Source: an uncultured Eggerthellaceae bacterium
GTDB taxonomy: Bacteria; Actinomycetota; Coriobacteriia; Coriobacteriales; Eggerthellaceae
NCBI GenBank assembly: GCA_934631995.1
Contig: CAKTYF010000011.1
Span: forward strand, 1-30,157
Reading direction: 5' to 3'
DNA length: 30,157 nucleotides
This document shows positions 1 through 7,892 of this stretch, piece after piece (position 1 is the stretch's first letter; each line of letters opens with the position of its first letter). Under the pieces are notes generated by a model. It had not been told where the DNA came from and made no database searches. It saw nothing but the letters and a program-made list of their open reading frames with translations. The translations under genes and the position numbers were made by a program.

Positions 1-1017
1 GTCGTATTCCCCGAAAACACCGCCTTCAAGATATTTGATTGACCGGGGAATAACGATCTGCTCTTGTGTGCTCAACTCCTTGCTGTTTGAAAATGCGTTG
101 GAGCAAATGCGCTGGATGCCGTTGCCTTGCTCATCAGTTTCAAATTGGATTGAGGACAGCCCTTGGCTCATGTAGCAATAAAATGCCTCCATATCTATTT
201 GTTTAATAAAGCTCGGGAACGTAATAGTGGATATATTGGTGTCATTGAAAGCATAAAAGGAAATATAGACATCATATGACCCATCGAAAACTTGCGAGAA
301 GTCAACGGAAGATAAGCCGCAGTCGCCATACACGAATACTACGTCGCGTGGCACATTGTCAACGGTGCCGGTGTAGTTCCTCTCAACATATGCGTAAATT
401 TCGGCGTCGTATTCTGAGACTTTCGGGCCAGAGTAATCAAGGGAAGGCTCTTCAACGCCCGGCGCGAAGAAGCCGTCATCGTTGCGAACATTGCCAATCC
501 AGAGCTTCTTTCCAGTGCAGCCCACCGAGGTCTTCCAAGCTTTCGCTTTGAATTCCTCATCATGGTTGCGCCCGTAATAATTCTCCAGGTTGGCAAGCTG
601 CTGTGCCTCAACGCCTTCTTTGAAGGGGTTAGGGGATTCGGCGGGTTCCTCTCCAGTAGTGGCGTCTGAACTTTCGCCCGCTCCTTCGCCTGCGCCGAGT
701 GCTTGCTCCGGCGTTTCGGTTGCTTCCGGTGCAACGGCTGGCGCAGGTGTTGCTTCGCCGTTTGCGGCAGCCTGCGCTCCTTCGCTTCCTGAGCCTTCGG
801 ACGCTGCAAACACCACGCCTGCATCTAAAGGCGCGGTTTTCGCAATTTGGGCAACGGTGTCCTCGCCTGAAGGGGAATATGACAGCTCCGAAGAATCGTT
901 TTGATTGTTGGCCGGCGGACTTATTTCTGCCAATGCTTGCGCTGGAATAAGGCCCGTTGCCAGTGTGGTTGCCAGCAGCAGTGCCAGCACGCGATTGCGT
1001 AGACGTTGTCGCTTCAT
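1..1017 (-). CDS. Secreted surface protein, probable LRR_5/BspA-like (C-terminus off window)
   Basis: The reading frame is open from an ATG at 1017 to the window edge (339 codons), so only the N-terminal part is visible. Residues 1-30 form a signal peptide: a basic start (MKRQRLR), a hydrophobic core (VLALLLATTLATGLI) and an AQALA cleavage-type end. Residues about 31-130 are a low-complexity Ala/Glu/Pro/Ser stretch typical of wall-spanning linkers. From about residue 200 the pattern changes to short repeats such as ISTITFPSFIKQIDMEAF and IVIPRSIKYLEGGVFG, which resemble the BspA-like leucine-rich repeat: a predicted strand followed by 'I..AF'. The protein is therefore probably exported and surface-attached, with a binding role. 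Ligand and anchoring signal are not visible. It stands alone, 310 bp downstream of pxpA. The repeat assignment is by eye. Confidence 0.75.
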   Translation of the reverse strand, partial: MKRQRLRNRVLALLLATTLATGLIPAQALAEISPPANNQNDSSELSYSPSGEDTVAQIAKTAPLDAGVVFAASEGSGSEGAQAAANGEATPAPAVAPEATETPEQALGAGEGAGESSDATTGEEPAESPNPFKEGVEAQQLANLENYYGRNHDEEFKAKAWKTSVGCTGKKLWIGNVRNDDGFFAPGVEEPSLDYSGPKVSEYDAEIYAYVERNYTGTVDNVPRDVVFVYGDCGLSSVDFSQVFDGSYDVYISFYAFNDTNISTITFPSFIKQIDMEAFYCYMSQGLSSIQFETDEQGNGIQRICSNAFSNSKELSTQEQIVIPRSIKYLEGGVFGEYD

Positions 1018-1327
1018 GTTGTTCCCTTCGTCCCCGTGTAGGTTTGTCAAGGGCTTACCACCCGCGCTTTTGCCCGCGGATTGATACACCCATACACTCT
1101 GCCAGTATGGGCAAGTAACGCGAAAATGCTAGGTTCGTATATACGAACCTAGCATTCACCTGGGGTTTTAGAAGCGAAGTAAGAAAACTTTTGCTGCAAC
1201 CTTTGTTGCCATGCACCTGATGGGCGGTGCTTGGCAGCAACGTGGTCGAGCGACAAAAAGAACAAGGAGGCAACTCGGAGGGTGCGGGCGCGCCCTCATT
1301 TCCGCCCGTCACTTGCCGGCAGCTGAA
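1018..1327. other. Intergenic region upstream of the surface-protein gene
   Basis: 310 bp between the pxpA stop and the surface-protein start, both on the minus strand. It carries a long perfect palindrome (listed separately). It also has a GC-rich 5-bp stem (gaggg/ccctc, near 1278-1297) followed on the minus strand by T-rich sequence, which could be a weak terminator for the pxp operon. I see no credible gene; the short open frames here are antisense shadows of pxpA. Confidence 0.5.
1125..1156. promoter_or_regulatory. Perfect 32-bp palindrome, possible operator
   Basis: The left arm aatgctaggttcgtat (1125-1140) is followed immediately by its exact reverse complement (1141-1156), with no spacer. 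It lies 108 bp upstream of the surface-protein start. There is no T-run on either side, so an intrinsic terminator is unlikely. A gapless AT-centred dyad of this size fits a dimeric regulator site such as TetR or LuxR families use, but no regulator gene is adjacent. Confidence 0.5.
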
Positions 1328-2083
1328 CTACAAAGCGCGTACCGTAACGCCGGCTACTTCAAGCGCCGCGCGGATTTCGGCGGCGAACGCAACGGCAGCG
1401 GGGTTATCGCCGTGGATGCAAATCGTATCTGCAGCGATGGGAATAACGGTGCCGGTTTCCGATTCAACCACGCCTTCTTTCACGGCGCGCAGGGTACGCT
1501 CAATGGCTTTTTGCTTGTCGGTGATAACAGCGCCCGCCAGCGTGCGTGGTACGAGTGCGCCATTTTCCTGATACGCGCGATCGGTGAAAAACTCGCTTGC
1601 GGTGCGCAGCCCCACGTTTTGAGCAGCGGTAATGCTTTCGCTTCCAGCAAGGCCCACTAGAATCAACTGGTCGTCGAAGTCTTTGACGGCCTGGGCAATC
1701 GCTTGCGCCAGCGCGGCGTCTTTCGCGGCAGCATTGTAGAGTGCGCCATGGGGCTTTACATGATGCAGCTGCGCGCCTTCTGCTTTTGCAAACGCTGCCA
1801 GCGCACCCACCTGATATAGGATACTTGCGTATACGTCATGGGGATTCATTGCCAGGGCGCGTCGCCCGAATCCTTCCAAGTCGGGGTATCCAGGGTGCGC
1901 GCCAATCGCCACGCCGGCGGCATGAGCGCAGCGCACGGTCTTGCGCATGACGCTCGGGTCGCCTGCATGAGCGCCACACGCAATGTTTGCGCTGGTCACG
2001 TGAGGGATAACTTCCTCATCCAAGCCAATAGTGTACGCGCCAAAGCTTTCGCCTAAGTCGCAATTCAAATCTACTCGTGCCAT
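1328..2083 (-). CDS. pxpA: 5-oxoprolinase subunit A (LamB/YcsF family)
   Basis: A 251-aa protein, the usual length for the family. The N-terminus contains the family signature: LNCDLGESFG near residue 6, then SANIACGAHAGDP near residue 32, where most homologues have ACGFHAGD. PxpA works with PxpB and PxpC to hydrolyse 5-oxoproline (pyroglutamate) to glutamate using ATP, in the cytoplasm; this clears a spontaneous damage product of glutamine. The ATG at 2083 lies 4 bp after the ycsI-like stop with an AAGGG ribosome site, so it is the last gene of the pxpB-pxpC-ycsI-like-pxpA unit. All three subunits are present, which supports a working enzyme. Confidence 0.93.
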   Translation of the reverse strand: MARVDLNCDLGESFGAYTIGLDEEVIPHVTSANIACGAHAGDPSVMRKTVRCAHAAGVAIGAHPGYPDLEGFGRRALAMNPHDVYASILYQVGALAAFAKAEGAQLHHVKPHGALYNAAAKDAALAQAIAQAVKDFDDQLILVGLAGSESITAAQNVGLRTASEFFTDRAYQENGALVPRTLAGAVITDKQKAIERTLRAVKEGVVESETGTVIPIAADTICIHGDNPAAVAFAAEIRAALEVAGVTVRAL

Positions 2084-2087
2084 ATTT

Positions 2088-2930
2088 CTAGCCCTTCAGG
2101 TCAACGTTTTTCGTATCGGTAATCAGCATGTGGCCGGGTGCATGCGTAATGGCAAACGGTGGTTTGCTGTTCATGACAACGCTCTGAGGTGTAACGCCGC
2201 ATGCCCAAAATACCGGCATTTCACCAGGGAATATATCAACGGGGTCACCAAAATCGGGCTTATTGATGTCTGCAATGCCAATTGCAGCGGGGTCGCCAAT
2301 GTGGAGCGGTGCGCCATGCACTTTCGGAATGGCGCCGGAAATTTGCACGGCTTTCACAACCTGGCTGTGGGGAATGGGGCGCATGCTCATGACCATGTTT
2401 CCACTCATGCTGCCCGCGGGCGTGCAAGCGACGTTTGTCAGATACATGGGAACGTTGCGGCCCATGGTGTTGTGACGCTGCTCAATGCCTGCTTCGATAA
2501 GCTCGCTTTCAAAGCTGAAGCTGCATCCGATGATGAAACTTACCAGGTCATCGCGCCAATAGGAAGATACATCCGTTGTTTCTTCCACCAAGTTCCCGTT
2601 CTCGTAAATGCGATACCGGGGGAAATCGGTTGCTACATCGCAATCGGTGGCGCAAAGCGTTGTCTCGCGCGCTCCGACTTCGGTGACTTCCAGAAGGGGG
2701 CAGGGCTTGGGGTTGCGTTGGGCAAACAACAGGAAATCGTAGGCCTGCTCTTTCGGAAGCACAATAAGGTTTGCCTGCGCGAATCCGGGACACAAACCGC
2801 TGGTAGGGGCGTCATAAGCGCCCGAGCGAATGATGCGGCGCGCTTGTTCGGGGGTGGCGGTAAGCATGTTCTGCCACACGGTTTCGTCTACGTTGGCGGG
2901 TTTCGCTACAGTGGGAATTGCGGGGTTCAT
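2088..2930 (-). CDS. YcsI/DUF1445 family putative hydro-lyase (D-glutamate cyclase-like)
   Basis: A 280-aa protein matching the DUF1445 family in length and layout: an N-terminal ARRIIRSGAYDAPTSGLCPG segment (residues 30-50), NLIVLPKEQAYDFLLFAQRNPKPCP near residue 55, and a central SFIIGCSFSFE followed by PMYLTNVACTPAG. The family is usually named 'putative hydro-lyase'; a mammalian relative acts on D-glutamate, which cyclises to 5-oxoproline. That chemistry would explain why the gene sits between pxpC and pxpA, and the B. subtilis ycs/kip cluster has the same association. The exact reaction here is inferred. It begins 17 bp after the pxpC stop, with only a weak ribosome site (AAGAAGA). Confidence 0.85.
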   Translation of the reverse strand: MNPAIPTVAKPANVDETVWQNMLTATPEQARRIIRSGAYDAPTSGLCPGFAQANLIVLPKEQAYDFLLFAQRNPKPCPLLEVTEVGARETTLCATDCDVATDFPRYRIYENGNLVEETTDVSSYWRDDLVSFIIGCSFSFESELIEAGIEQRHNTMGRNVPMYLTNVACTPAGSMSGNMVMSMRPIPHSQVVKAVQISGAIPKVHGAPLHIGDPAAIGIADINKPDFGDPVDIFPGEMPVFWACGVTPQSVVMNSKPPFAITHAPGHMLITDTKNVDLKG

Positions 2931-2947
2931 GGTTTGCTCGATTCTTC

Positions 2948-4177
2948 TTATTCTGCATGACCAGAGGATGTTATAGCATAGCGCTCAACCGATGCGGAGT
3001 GCACCGGCCCGCGGTATGAAAGGTGGGGAAGACCGCGTTGCGCGCATTGCCATTGCAGGTGATCCAGAAGCCGTTGTGGGCTTGCAGTGCTGTTTGCCCA
3101 GGTGGCAAAAGCGTGTTCCTTGGCGCGAAGCAGCTCTTGTGCCTGCTGCACGCTGGTTCGTGTAAAGCGAATTGCCTGGTCTGTGCCACATTGGGCAAGC
3201 CTTGCGATATCGGCGCTCGCGATTGTCGCGATTTTTGCATAACCGCCTGTTGTCTGGCGATCCGCCATCATGACAATGGGCAGACCGCTTGCGGGAATCT
3301 GCACGGCTCCTAGGGGAATGCCATCGGAGATAATGTCGCTTCCGTTTATTGATTCAACAGGCGCGCCGCCTAAGCGCAGTCCCATGCGATCGCTTTCAGG
3401 AGTAACGGCGTACGGCGTGCTGTAAAACGTTTCAATCCCCTTGGCGGTGAACAGCCGCTCTTGCGGGTTGGGGATGGCGCGGATGGTTACGGCGTTGATG
3501 CTACGCGTGTCGTTGTCGCTCTCTGCTACGGCTGCGGTGCGCGCTGTGCCCGTGTTGCATGAGGCGTTTCCTTCGCTGCTTGCTTTGTCGCGCGACCCGG
3601 CGCTTTCATCGAGAAATGCATCCGCGGGGGCATTCAGCACGTTGTTGATGCGAAGCCATTCGGGCAGCACCAAGTCGGGTATGTCTTTCTGCTCATGGTT
3701 TCCGCTGGTCAACGCATCGCTTTTCGCAAGAGTGCGCCCGCAAAACCCTCCCATATGATATTTCAGGCTGGTGGCTGCGCTGCCAAACGCGCAGGGAACA
3801 TCAATGCCGCCGCGAACGGCAAGGTATCCGTATTTGCCCGCACGAGCGTTTCCCGCCACCACGATATCGCCCGCGTGAAGGCTCAGCGCAACTCCCAAGG
3901 GAGCAGGCTCACCGTTTATGGTGGGTTGGAAACTGGCACCCGTAAACGCTATCACGAGTTTTTCGCCAGGATTTGTTTCCTCAATGCAAAACGATGGACC
4001 TACCAGGCAAAACTCAAGAGCGGGCGCGTTTTCGCTATTTCCTACGAGCACGTTTGCCGCGCGCAGCGACCAAGAATCCATGGCGCCTGCGGGGCCGAAT
4101 CCTTGATCCATGAAGCCATGCCGTCCTAAATCTTGGACGGTTGCCAGCATGCCGCTTGTTTTGACGATGAGTCTCAT
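2948..4177 (-). CDS. pxpC: 5-oxoprolinase subunit C (biotin-dependent carboxyltransferase-like, KipA family)
   Basis: A 409-aa member of the AHS2/KipA family. It opens with MRLIVKTSGMLATVQDLGRHG and PAGAMDSWSLRAANVLVGN, the family N-terminal signature. The later blocks YYS..TPESDRMGLRL (here FYSTPYAVTPESDRMGLRL) and QIPASGLPIVMMADRQTTGGYAKI are the conserved C-terminal blocks. PxpC combines with PxpB to phosphorylate and open 5-oxoproline supplied through PxpA. Its ATG overlaps the pxpB stop by 4 bp (ATGA), so translation is coupled. The protein is longer than the usual 310-340 aa because of a polar Ser/Ala/Asn-rich insert around residues 190-230, which lies between conserved blocks and is probably a surface loop. 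Confidence 0.93.
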   Translation of the reverse strand: MRLIVKTSGMLATVQDLGRHGFMDQGFGPAGAMDSWSLRAANVLVGNSENAPALEFCLVGPSFCIEETNPGEKLVIAFTGASFQPTINGEPAPLGVALSLHAGDIVVAGNARAGKYGYLAVRGGIDVPCAFGSAATSLKYHMGGFCGRTLAKSDALTSGNHEQKDIPDLVLPEWLRINNVLNAPADAFLDESAGSRDKASSEGNASCNTGTARTAAVAESDNDTRSINAVTIRAIPNPQERLFTAKGIETFYSTPYAVTPESDRMGLRLGGAPVESINGSDIISDGIPLGAVQIPASGLPIVMMADRQTTGGYAKIATIASADIARLAQCGTDQAIRFTRTSVQQAQELLRAKEHAFATWANSTASPQRLLDHLQWQCAQRGLPHLSYRGPVHSASVERYAITSSGHAE

Positions 4178-5019
4178 AATGCCGCCTGTGAGATTGAGTA
4201 CCGAGCGCGGGCAAGAGGCTCACGCCTATGTGAAGCCGTTGAAGCCGTCGAAGCCGTCGAATCGCTTTGTGCACCGCTGCTTTCGCCCTTGTTTGAATGA
4301 CTGCCTTCCGTGCTGGCAAGGTCGCTTATGTCCGTGCCTTCTTCTGCTGCAATTCGGTAAAACTCCGCTTCGCTAATGGGAACGAAACGAATCATGTCGC
4401 CTGCAGCATAGGGGATTTCGCGTGCACCGCCTGCATCGAAAAGAAGCAGGGGCGTACGGCCGATAAGGCGCCATCCACCAGGGCTTTCAAGAGGGTAGAT
4501 GCCTGTTTGCCGTCCGCCGATCCCCACGCTGCCACACGGAATTGCGGTGCGCGGTGTATCAAGGCGCGGTGTGTGGATGCGCTCATCCAAACCGGAAAGA
4601 TAGGGAAAGCCCGGTAGAAAACCCAGCATTGCTACGGGGTAATCCACGCTGCTGTGGATGCGTATCACCTCATCAGGTGAAATGCCTGCCAGCGCTGCAA
4701 CATCGTTCAAATCGGGGCCGAAAACGCCGCCGTATGCTACGGGAATCTCGACAAGCTTCGAGGCGCTTTCGCTTACGGCTCCTTCGCTTTGCGCTAGGTA
4801 CGACAAGTTCTGCTCAAGCTCATCAAACGTGAGCGCCAAGGGGTCGTAGCACACCATAACAGAACAGTACGTGGGAACGATATCGGTGATGCCGGGTATC
4901 CGTTGCGCACGAATGGTAGCAGCAAGACGTGCAACATCGGCGCTGGTCTGGCAGGAAATATCGGAGGAGACTACCAAGTTTACGGCGCTATCGCCCGCTG
5001 TTTCCACGGTGAAGTGCAT
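4174..5019 (-). CDS. pxpB: 5-oxoprolinase subunit B (allophanate hydrolase subunit 1-like, KipI family)
   Basis: A 281-aa AHS1/KipI-type protein. I chose ATG 5019 (MHFTVETAGDSAVNLVV), which matches the usual family start and has an AGAAAGGG ribosome site. The longer frame from 5163 begins in the tail of the upstream terminator and has no ribosome site. Conserved blocks follow in order: ITDIVPTYCSVMVCYDP, EIPVAYGGVFGPDLNDVA, MLGFLPGFPYLSGLDERI (the GF.PGF.Y..GL signature), TPRTAIPCGSVGIGG.QTGIYP and SPGGWRLIGRTPL. After the domain comes an unusual tail of about 50 residues rich in Ser/Thr, encoded partly by a 9-bp tandem repeat. It is the first gene of the pxp operon and overlaps pxpC by 4 bp. 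Confidence 0.92.
   Translation of the reverse strand: MHFTVETAGDSAVNLVVSSDISCQTSADVARLAATIRAQRIPGITDIVPTYCSVMVCYDPLALTFDELEQNLSYLAQSEGAVSESASKLVEIPVAYGGVFGPDLNDVAALAGISPDEVIRIHSSVDYPVAMLGFLPGFPYLSGLDERIHTPRLDTPRTAIPCGSVGIGGRQTGIYPLESPGGWRLIGRTPLLLFDAGGAREIPYAAGDMIRFVPISEAEFYRIAAEEGTDISDLASTEGSHSNKGESSGAQSDSTASTASTASHRREPLARARYSISQAAL
4232..4258. repeat. Three tandem 9-bp units within the 3' end of pxpB
   Basis: The units gaagccgtt, gaagccgtc and gaagccgtc follow one another directly. They encode the Thr-Ala-Ser repeat in the C-terminal tail of PxpB. Being in multiples of three, changes in copy number would lengthen or shorten the tail without a frameshift. Confidence 0.85.
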
Positions 5020-5161
5020 GTTCGTAGAGGCCCTTTCTTTTGGTGCGCGCCGCATCTTGGCAAAACCTGGTAATACGACCTGCTTGCAGGTAAGCAAACC
5101 TGCGGAGTTTCTTATGGCACTCAGCATACGGGACGGGTGTTTCTCCTGGGTTTCGCTTCCC

Positions 5162-5192
5162 ATAAAAACAGCCGCAGCAATTAAGCTGCGGC
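5162..5192 (-). terminator. Intrinsic terminator of the lipoprotein gene
   Basis: A perfect 8-bp stem (gccgcagc at 5171-5178, gctgcggc at 5185-5192) with a 6-nt loop is followed on the minus strand by TGTTTTTA. It lies 47 bp after the lipoprotein stop and ahead of the pxp operon, so it separates the two units. It also argues that pxpB transcription starts after this point. Confidence 0.88.
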
Positions 5193-5238
5193 CGCCCTGT
5201 TCGTAAAATCTTGCCTGCCTTTTAACGCATGTCGCAAG

Positions 5239-6096
5239 TTAATCGATGTGTATATCGTATTGTCCCAGCGTGTCGTACGTATCGGTGTCCATAACATCAA
5301 TTCTGCCATCTGCGGAAATCAAGTCGTCCAAGCTGGCAATTACATCGCCAGAGAAGTACATGAACGCTTCGGTGTAGGTGCCTGGCTTCAGCGTTTCGTA
5401 GAGGTAGGGGGAAACCATTCTGTTGCCTACGCTCCACGTGTTGTATGCCGCGTTTACATCGATGACCGTATCGGACGTGTTGTTCGCGATCCTCAGGACA
5501 TAACCGCAGTCGCCCAGCCAATCTTTCTTCATGGAGACAACGGCAATCGTAACAACGTCATCGTTTACCAGCATCTTGTCAACAAGTCGGATTTCTTCGC
5601 CGTCATCGTTGCCATCATCGGTGCCGCCGCCATTGATGTAGCCATCATCGCCGCCGTTTTCGCCACCCCAGTCAAATCCCGTTGTGGCGGACAGATCTTT
5701 CACCTCATCGGTGGTCTTTTTGAACATCATGCCATCACCATCGATGGTAAAGTTCAGCTTTCCGTCCTTCAAAGTGCCTTCCAAGGAATCGCCCTCAACG
5801 GTCAGAGTGATTTTATCTGCGCTTTTCGCATTCCAGGTTCCTTCTAGATTCTCGCCGAACATGCCCAGCTTGAACGTGCCGTCTTCGGCAAACGCAGCTT
5901 CTACCGTCATGCCGAATGCTTTGAGCAGAGCCATGTCATCTTCGGTTGCGCCGGAGATTTCAGTGAGCTCCCATGTTCCAATGAAGGCTTTTTTCGGATC
6001 CGCCTTTGAGCCTCCGCCACAGCCCACCAGGGCCAGGCACAGGGCAAGCGCGCCTGCTATCAGCGCAAATACTTTCATTTTCGTTTTCGTCTTCAT
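5239..6096 (-). CDS. Lipoprotein with lipocalin-like N-terminal domain
   Basis: A 285-aa protein with an exported-lipoprotein N-terminus: basic residues (MKTKTKMK), a hydrophobic stretch (VFALIAGALALCLAL) and the lipobox LVGC, so Cys is lipid-modified and the protein is anchored outside the membrane. Residues about 35-130 read as a small beta-barrel with a repeated 'W...l.ltv' pattern (FIGTWELTEI, LEGTWNAKSADKITLTVEGDSLEG), like lipocalin-like domains of gut bacteria. An Asp/Gly-rich linker then leads to a C-terminal beta domain of about 110 residues resembling DUF5067-type folds. I chose ATG 6096 with AAAGGA about 9 bp upstream, rather than the GTG at 6105, which lies too close to that site. 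Role unknown; it is monocistronic with its own terminator. Confidence 0.72.
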   Translation of the reverse strand: MKTKTKMKVFALIAGALALCLALVGCGGGSKADPKKAFIGTWELTEISGATEDDMALLKAFGMTVEAAFAEDGTFKLGMFGENLEGTWNAKSADKITLTVEGDSLEGTLKDGKLNFTIDGDGMMFKKTTDEVKDLSATTGFDWGGENGGDDGYINGGGTDDGNDDGEEIRLVDKMLVNDDVVTIAVVSMKKDWLGDCGYVLRIANNTSDTVIDVNAAYNTWSVGNRMVSPYLYETLKPGTYTEAFMYFSGDVIASLDDLISADGRIDVMDTDTYDTLGQYDIHID

Positions 6097-6166
6097 GGTT
6101 TGCACTTCCTTTCTTTGGATCCGATACTTCTTTACGCGTTAGCCAATTACCGCGAATGAGATTAAT

Positions 6167-6904
6167 CTAGTTTGCCCCCAGCGCTCCGCCGCAGAACTCG
6201 CAACGACCGCTGCCATCGGGCGTGGTGGAGGCGCCGCAGAAGGGGCAGGTCACCGCTTGCTTGGGCGCCGTTGCTGCAACAGCTTCTTCGCGAACGCGCT
6301 CGCGCACGCCCGTAAGCAGATCGCGAATTTCGTTTGCCTGGCGCTCTGCTTCGCGGAATTCAAGGGAGTAGCGCTCTTCAATCTGGTAGTCATTCACCTT
6401 GAACGTAATCTCGTCGAAGTAAGGGTAGTTCACGTAGATGGTGACATACATGTCGTAATCAATGTCGTAGCGCGGCGGATCGTAGCTTTCCTCTTCGCCT
6501 TCGGAGTTTTCGCGCATGATTTCGGTGCGGGTTTCGCGTACTTCCGTGTCGCAGCCGGTGATTTGGGAGAAGTCAATCACATCGGGGTTCGCGTCGCGCC
6601 AGCGTGATGCGCGCGTGACAATGAAGCAGCCTGCGTCCTCGTCGATGATTACCTTGGTGTTGCCGCCCAGCGTGCGCGTTGCATTGAATGCGGCCACGCG
6701 CTCTTTATTGGCCTCGCGGTAATCGAGCTGCTCGCGAATCTGCTCAACGGTGCTGCGTCTGCGATCGCTGAAGAAAGGAGAAAGCTTTGCCGCGCACTCC
6801 TTGCACAGGTTGCCGTCTTCAAGCTTCCTGTTTCCTAGCAAGCCGATTTCTGCGCCGCAAATATCGCAGTTCTTCTTCTCGAATATCTTTCCAAAAAGTC
6901 CCAT
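6167..6904 (-). CDS. DUF4428-like protein with N- and C-terminal zinc ribbons
   Basis: A 245-aa cytoplasmic protein. The N-terminus has CDICG (near residue 18) and CKEC (near residue 40), a treble-clef-like zinc site as in DUF4428 proteins. The central region has mixed alpha/beta character with a basic/acidic strand pattern (VIIDEDAGCFIVTRASRW) resembling a phospholipid-binding or PH-like fold. The C-terminus has a second ribbon, CPFCG...CEFCGGAL. I chose ATG 6904 because AAGGAG lies 6 bp upstream; the upstream frame from 6940 lacks a site. Function is not known for this family; a scaffold or ligand-sensing role is a guess. Confidence 0.65.
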   Translation of the reverse strand: MGLFGKIFEKKNCDICGAEIGLLGNRKLEDGNLCKECAAKLSPFFSDRRRSTVEQIREQLDYREANKERVAAFNATRTLGGNTKVIIDEDAGCFIVTRASRWRDANPDVIDFSQITGCDTEVRETRTEIMRENSEGEEESYDPPRYDIDYDMYVTIYVNYPYFDEITFKVNDYQIEERYSLEFREAERQANEIRDLLTGVRERVREEAVAATAPKQAVTCPFCGASTTPDGSGRCEFCGGALGAN

Positions 6905-7271
6905 AGGAGTCTCCTTCCCATTGTTGTTACCCGCTTTCACTGAGTATGATGCGCCCGTTGAACGGGAAAGGGAATGACCTTATGGTCTTATCTGGAGCCG
7001 CGATATGCACCTTATGTCTCATTTATGGGGAAAAGAGAAGAAAAACGGGACAAAATGGGCCAAAAATGTAACGCAAAGCAGCGATGCAAGCAAGAAAACG
7101 ACGAAGATGCAGGGATCGCAATAACGTTATGCGCGTTTGCGAACTGGAAGCAGCAATGAGTTGTTTTGCGGCGCAATAACGCCGCTATTCGCCCACAAGC
7201 CAGAAACCGAACATGCCGTTCTAGTCCAGGCGGTTAAGGGTAATTCTGCCCGTCTGCGAACCGCAAAACCC
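6905..7271. other. Intergenic region, no gene seen
   Basis: 367 bp between the response regulator stop and the zinc-ribbon gene start, both on the minus strand. It contains a 6-bp stem with 6-nt loop (gcggcg/cgccgc, near 7169-7186) without a T-run and an A-rich stretch near 7030-7110 that may hold the promoter of the zinc-ribbon gene. No convincing terminator or gene. Confidence 0.4.
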
Positions 7272-7892
7272 TTACGAGTGCATTTTCGGAACAATCAGCC
7301 CGCTGGAAACAGCGTGCACTGCCAAGCGTAAAATGTTATCGTAGCCGGTTTTTGCCAGGATTTCGGAGATGTGCCGCTTCACGGTGCCTTCCGATAAGAA
7401 CAGCTCGTCTGATATCTCCTTGCGCGTTTTTGTCTCGCACACCATGCGCAGAATCTCAACTTCAACATCGGTGAGTGCGGCGGCATCGGAGAAAACGCTT
7501 TCCTGCGCGCGCGGGAACGTGCAATAACCTTCCATGGTGGAGCGGATGATGCTCAAAAGTTCGCCTGTTCCCACGTTTTTATACACGAAGCTGTCCGCGC
7601 CCGCTTGGCGCGCCTGTTCGATGAACGTGATTTCCGGCATGCCCGTCATGATGATGACGCGCACGTCGGGCAGCGCTTCTTTGATGCGTTTAGCTGCGAC
7701 AATGCCGCTTGAATCGTTTTCGGTGCACACATCAAGAAGGACGCAGTTCGCGTTATGCTTTTCCACAGCTGCCAGCGCGTCTTCGGCGTCTCCTAAAGTG
7801 GCAGCCACCTGCATGTCTTTTTGCAAGGAGATGGTGGTTGCAAGGGAATCACGCAGCATCATTTGGTCTTCTACGATAACGATTCTAATCAT
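7272..7892 (-). CDS. LuxR/NarL-family response regulator
   Basis: A 206-aa two-domain regulator. The receiver domain (residues 1-120) has the acidic pocket E8/D9, the phosphoacceptor D54 (VLLDV), T83 (IIMTGM) and K105 (FVYKN). The C-terminal LuxR-type HTH (about 140-200) reads LTDVEVEILRMVCETKTRKEISDELFLS, then a recognition helix EGTVKRHISEIL. Its start overlaps the 3' end of the kinase gene by 8 bp, with GAAGGAG as ribosome site inside that gene, so the two are translationally coupled. It presumably controls genes in response to the kinase upstream; targets are not visible. It lacks the extra domains of membrane-bound LuxR proteins. Confidence 0.92.
   Translation of the reverse strand: MIRIVIVEDQMMLRDSLATTISLQKDMQVAATLGDAEDALAAVEKHNANCVLLDVCTENDSSGIVAAKRIKEALPDVRVIIMTGMPEITFIEQARQAGADSFVYKNVGTGELLSIIRSTMEGYCTFPRAQESVFSDAAALTDVEVEILRMVCETKTRKEISDELFLSEGTVKRHISEILAKTGYDNILRLAVHAVSSGLIVPKMHS

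Noticed and set aside
2031..2960. 309-codon plus-strand frame
   Set aside because: Antisense of the YcsI-like gene, which has clear family motifs.
5020..5163. N-terminal extension of PxpB
   Set aside because: It begins at the T-run of an upstream terminator, has no ribosome site, and the family normally starts near residue MHFTVE.
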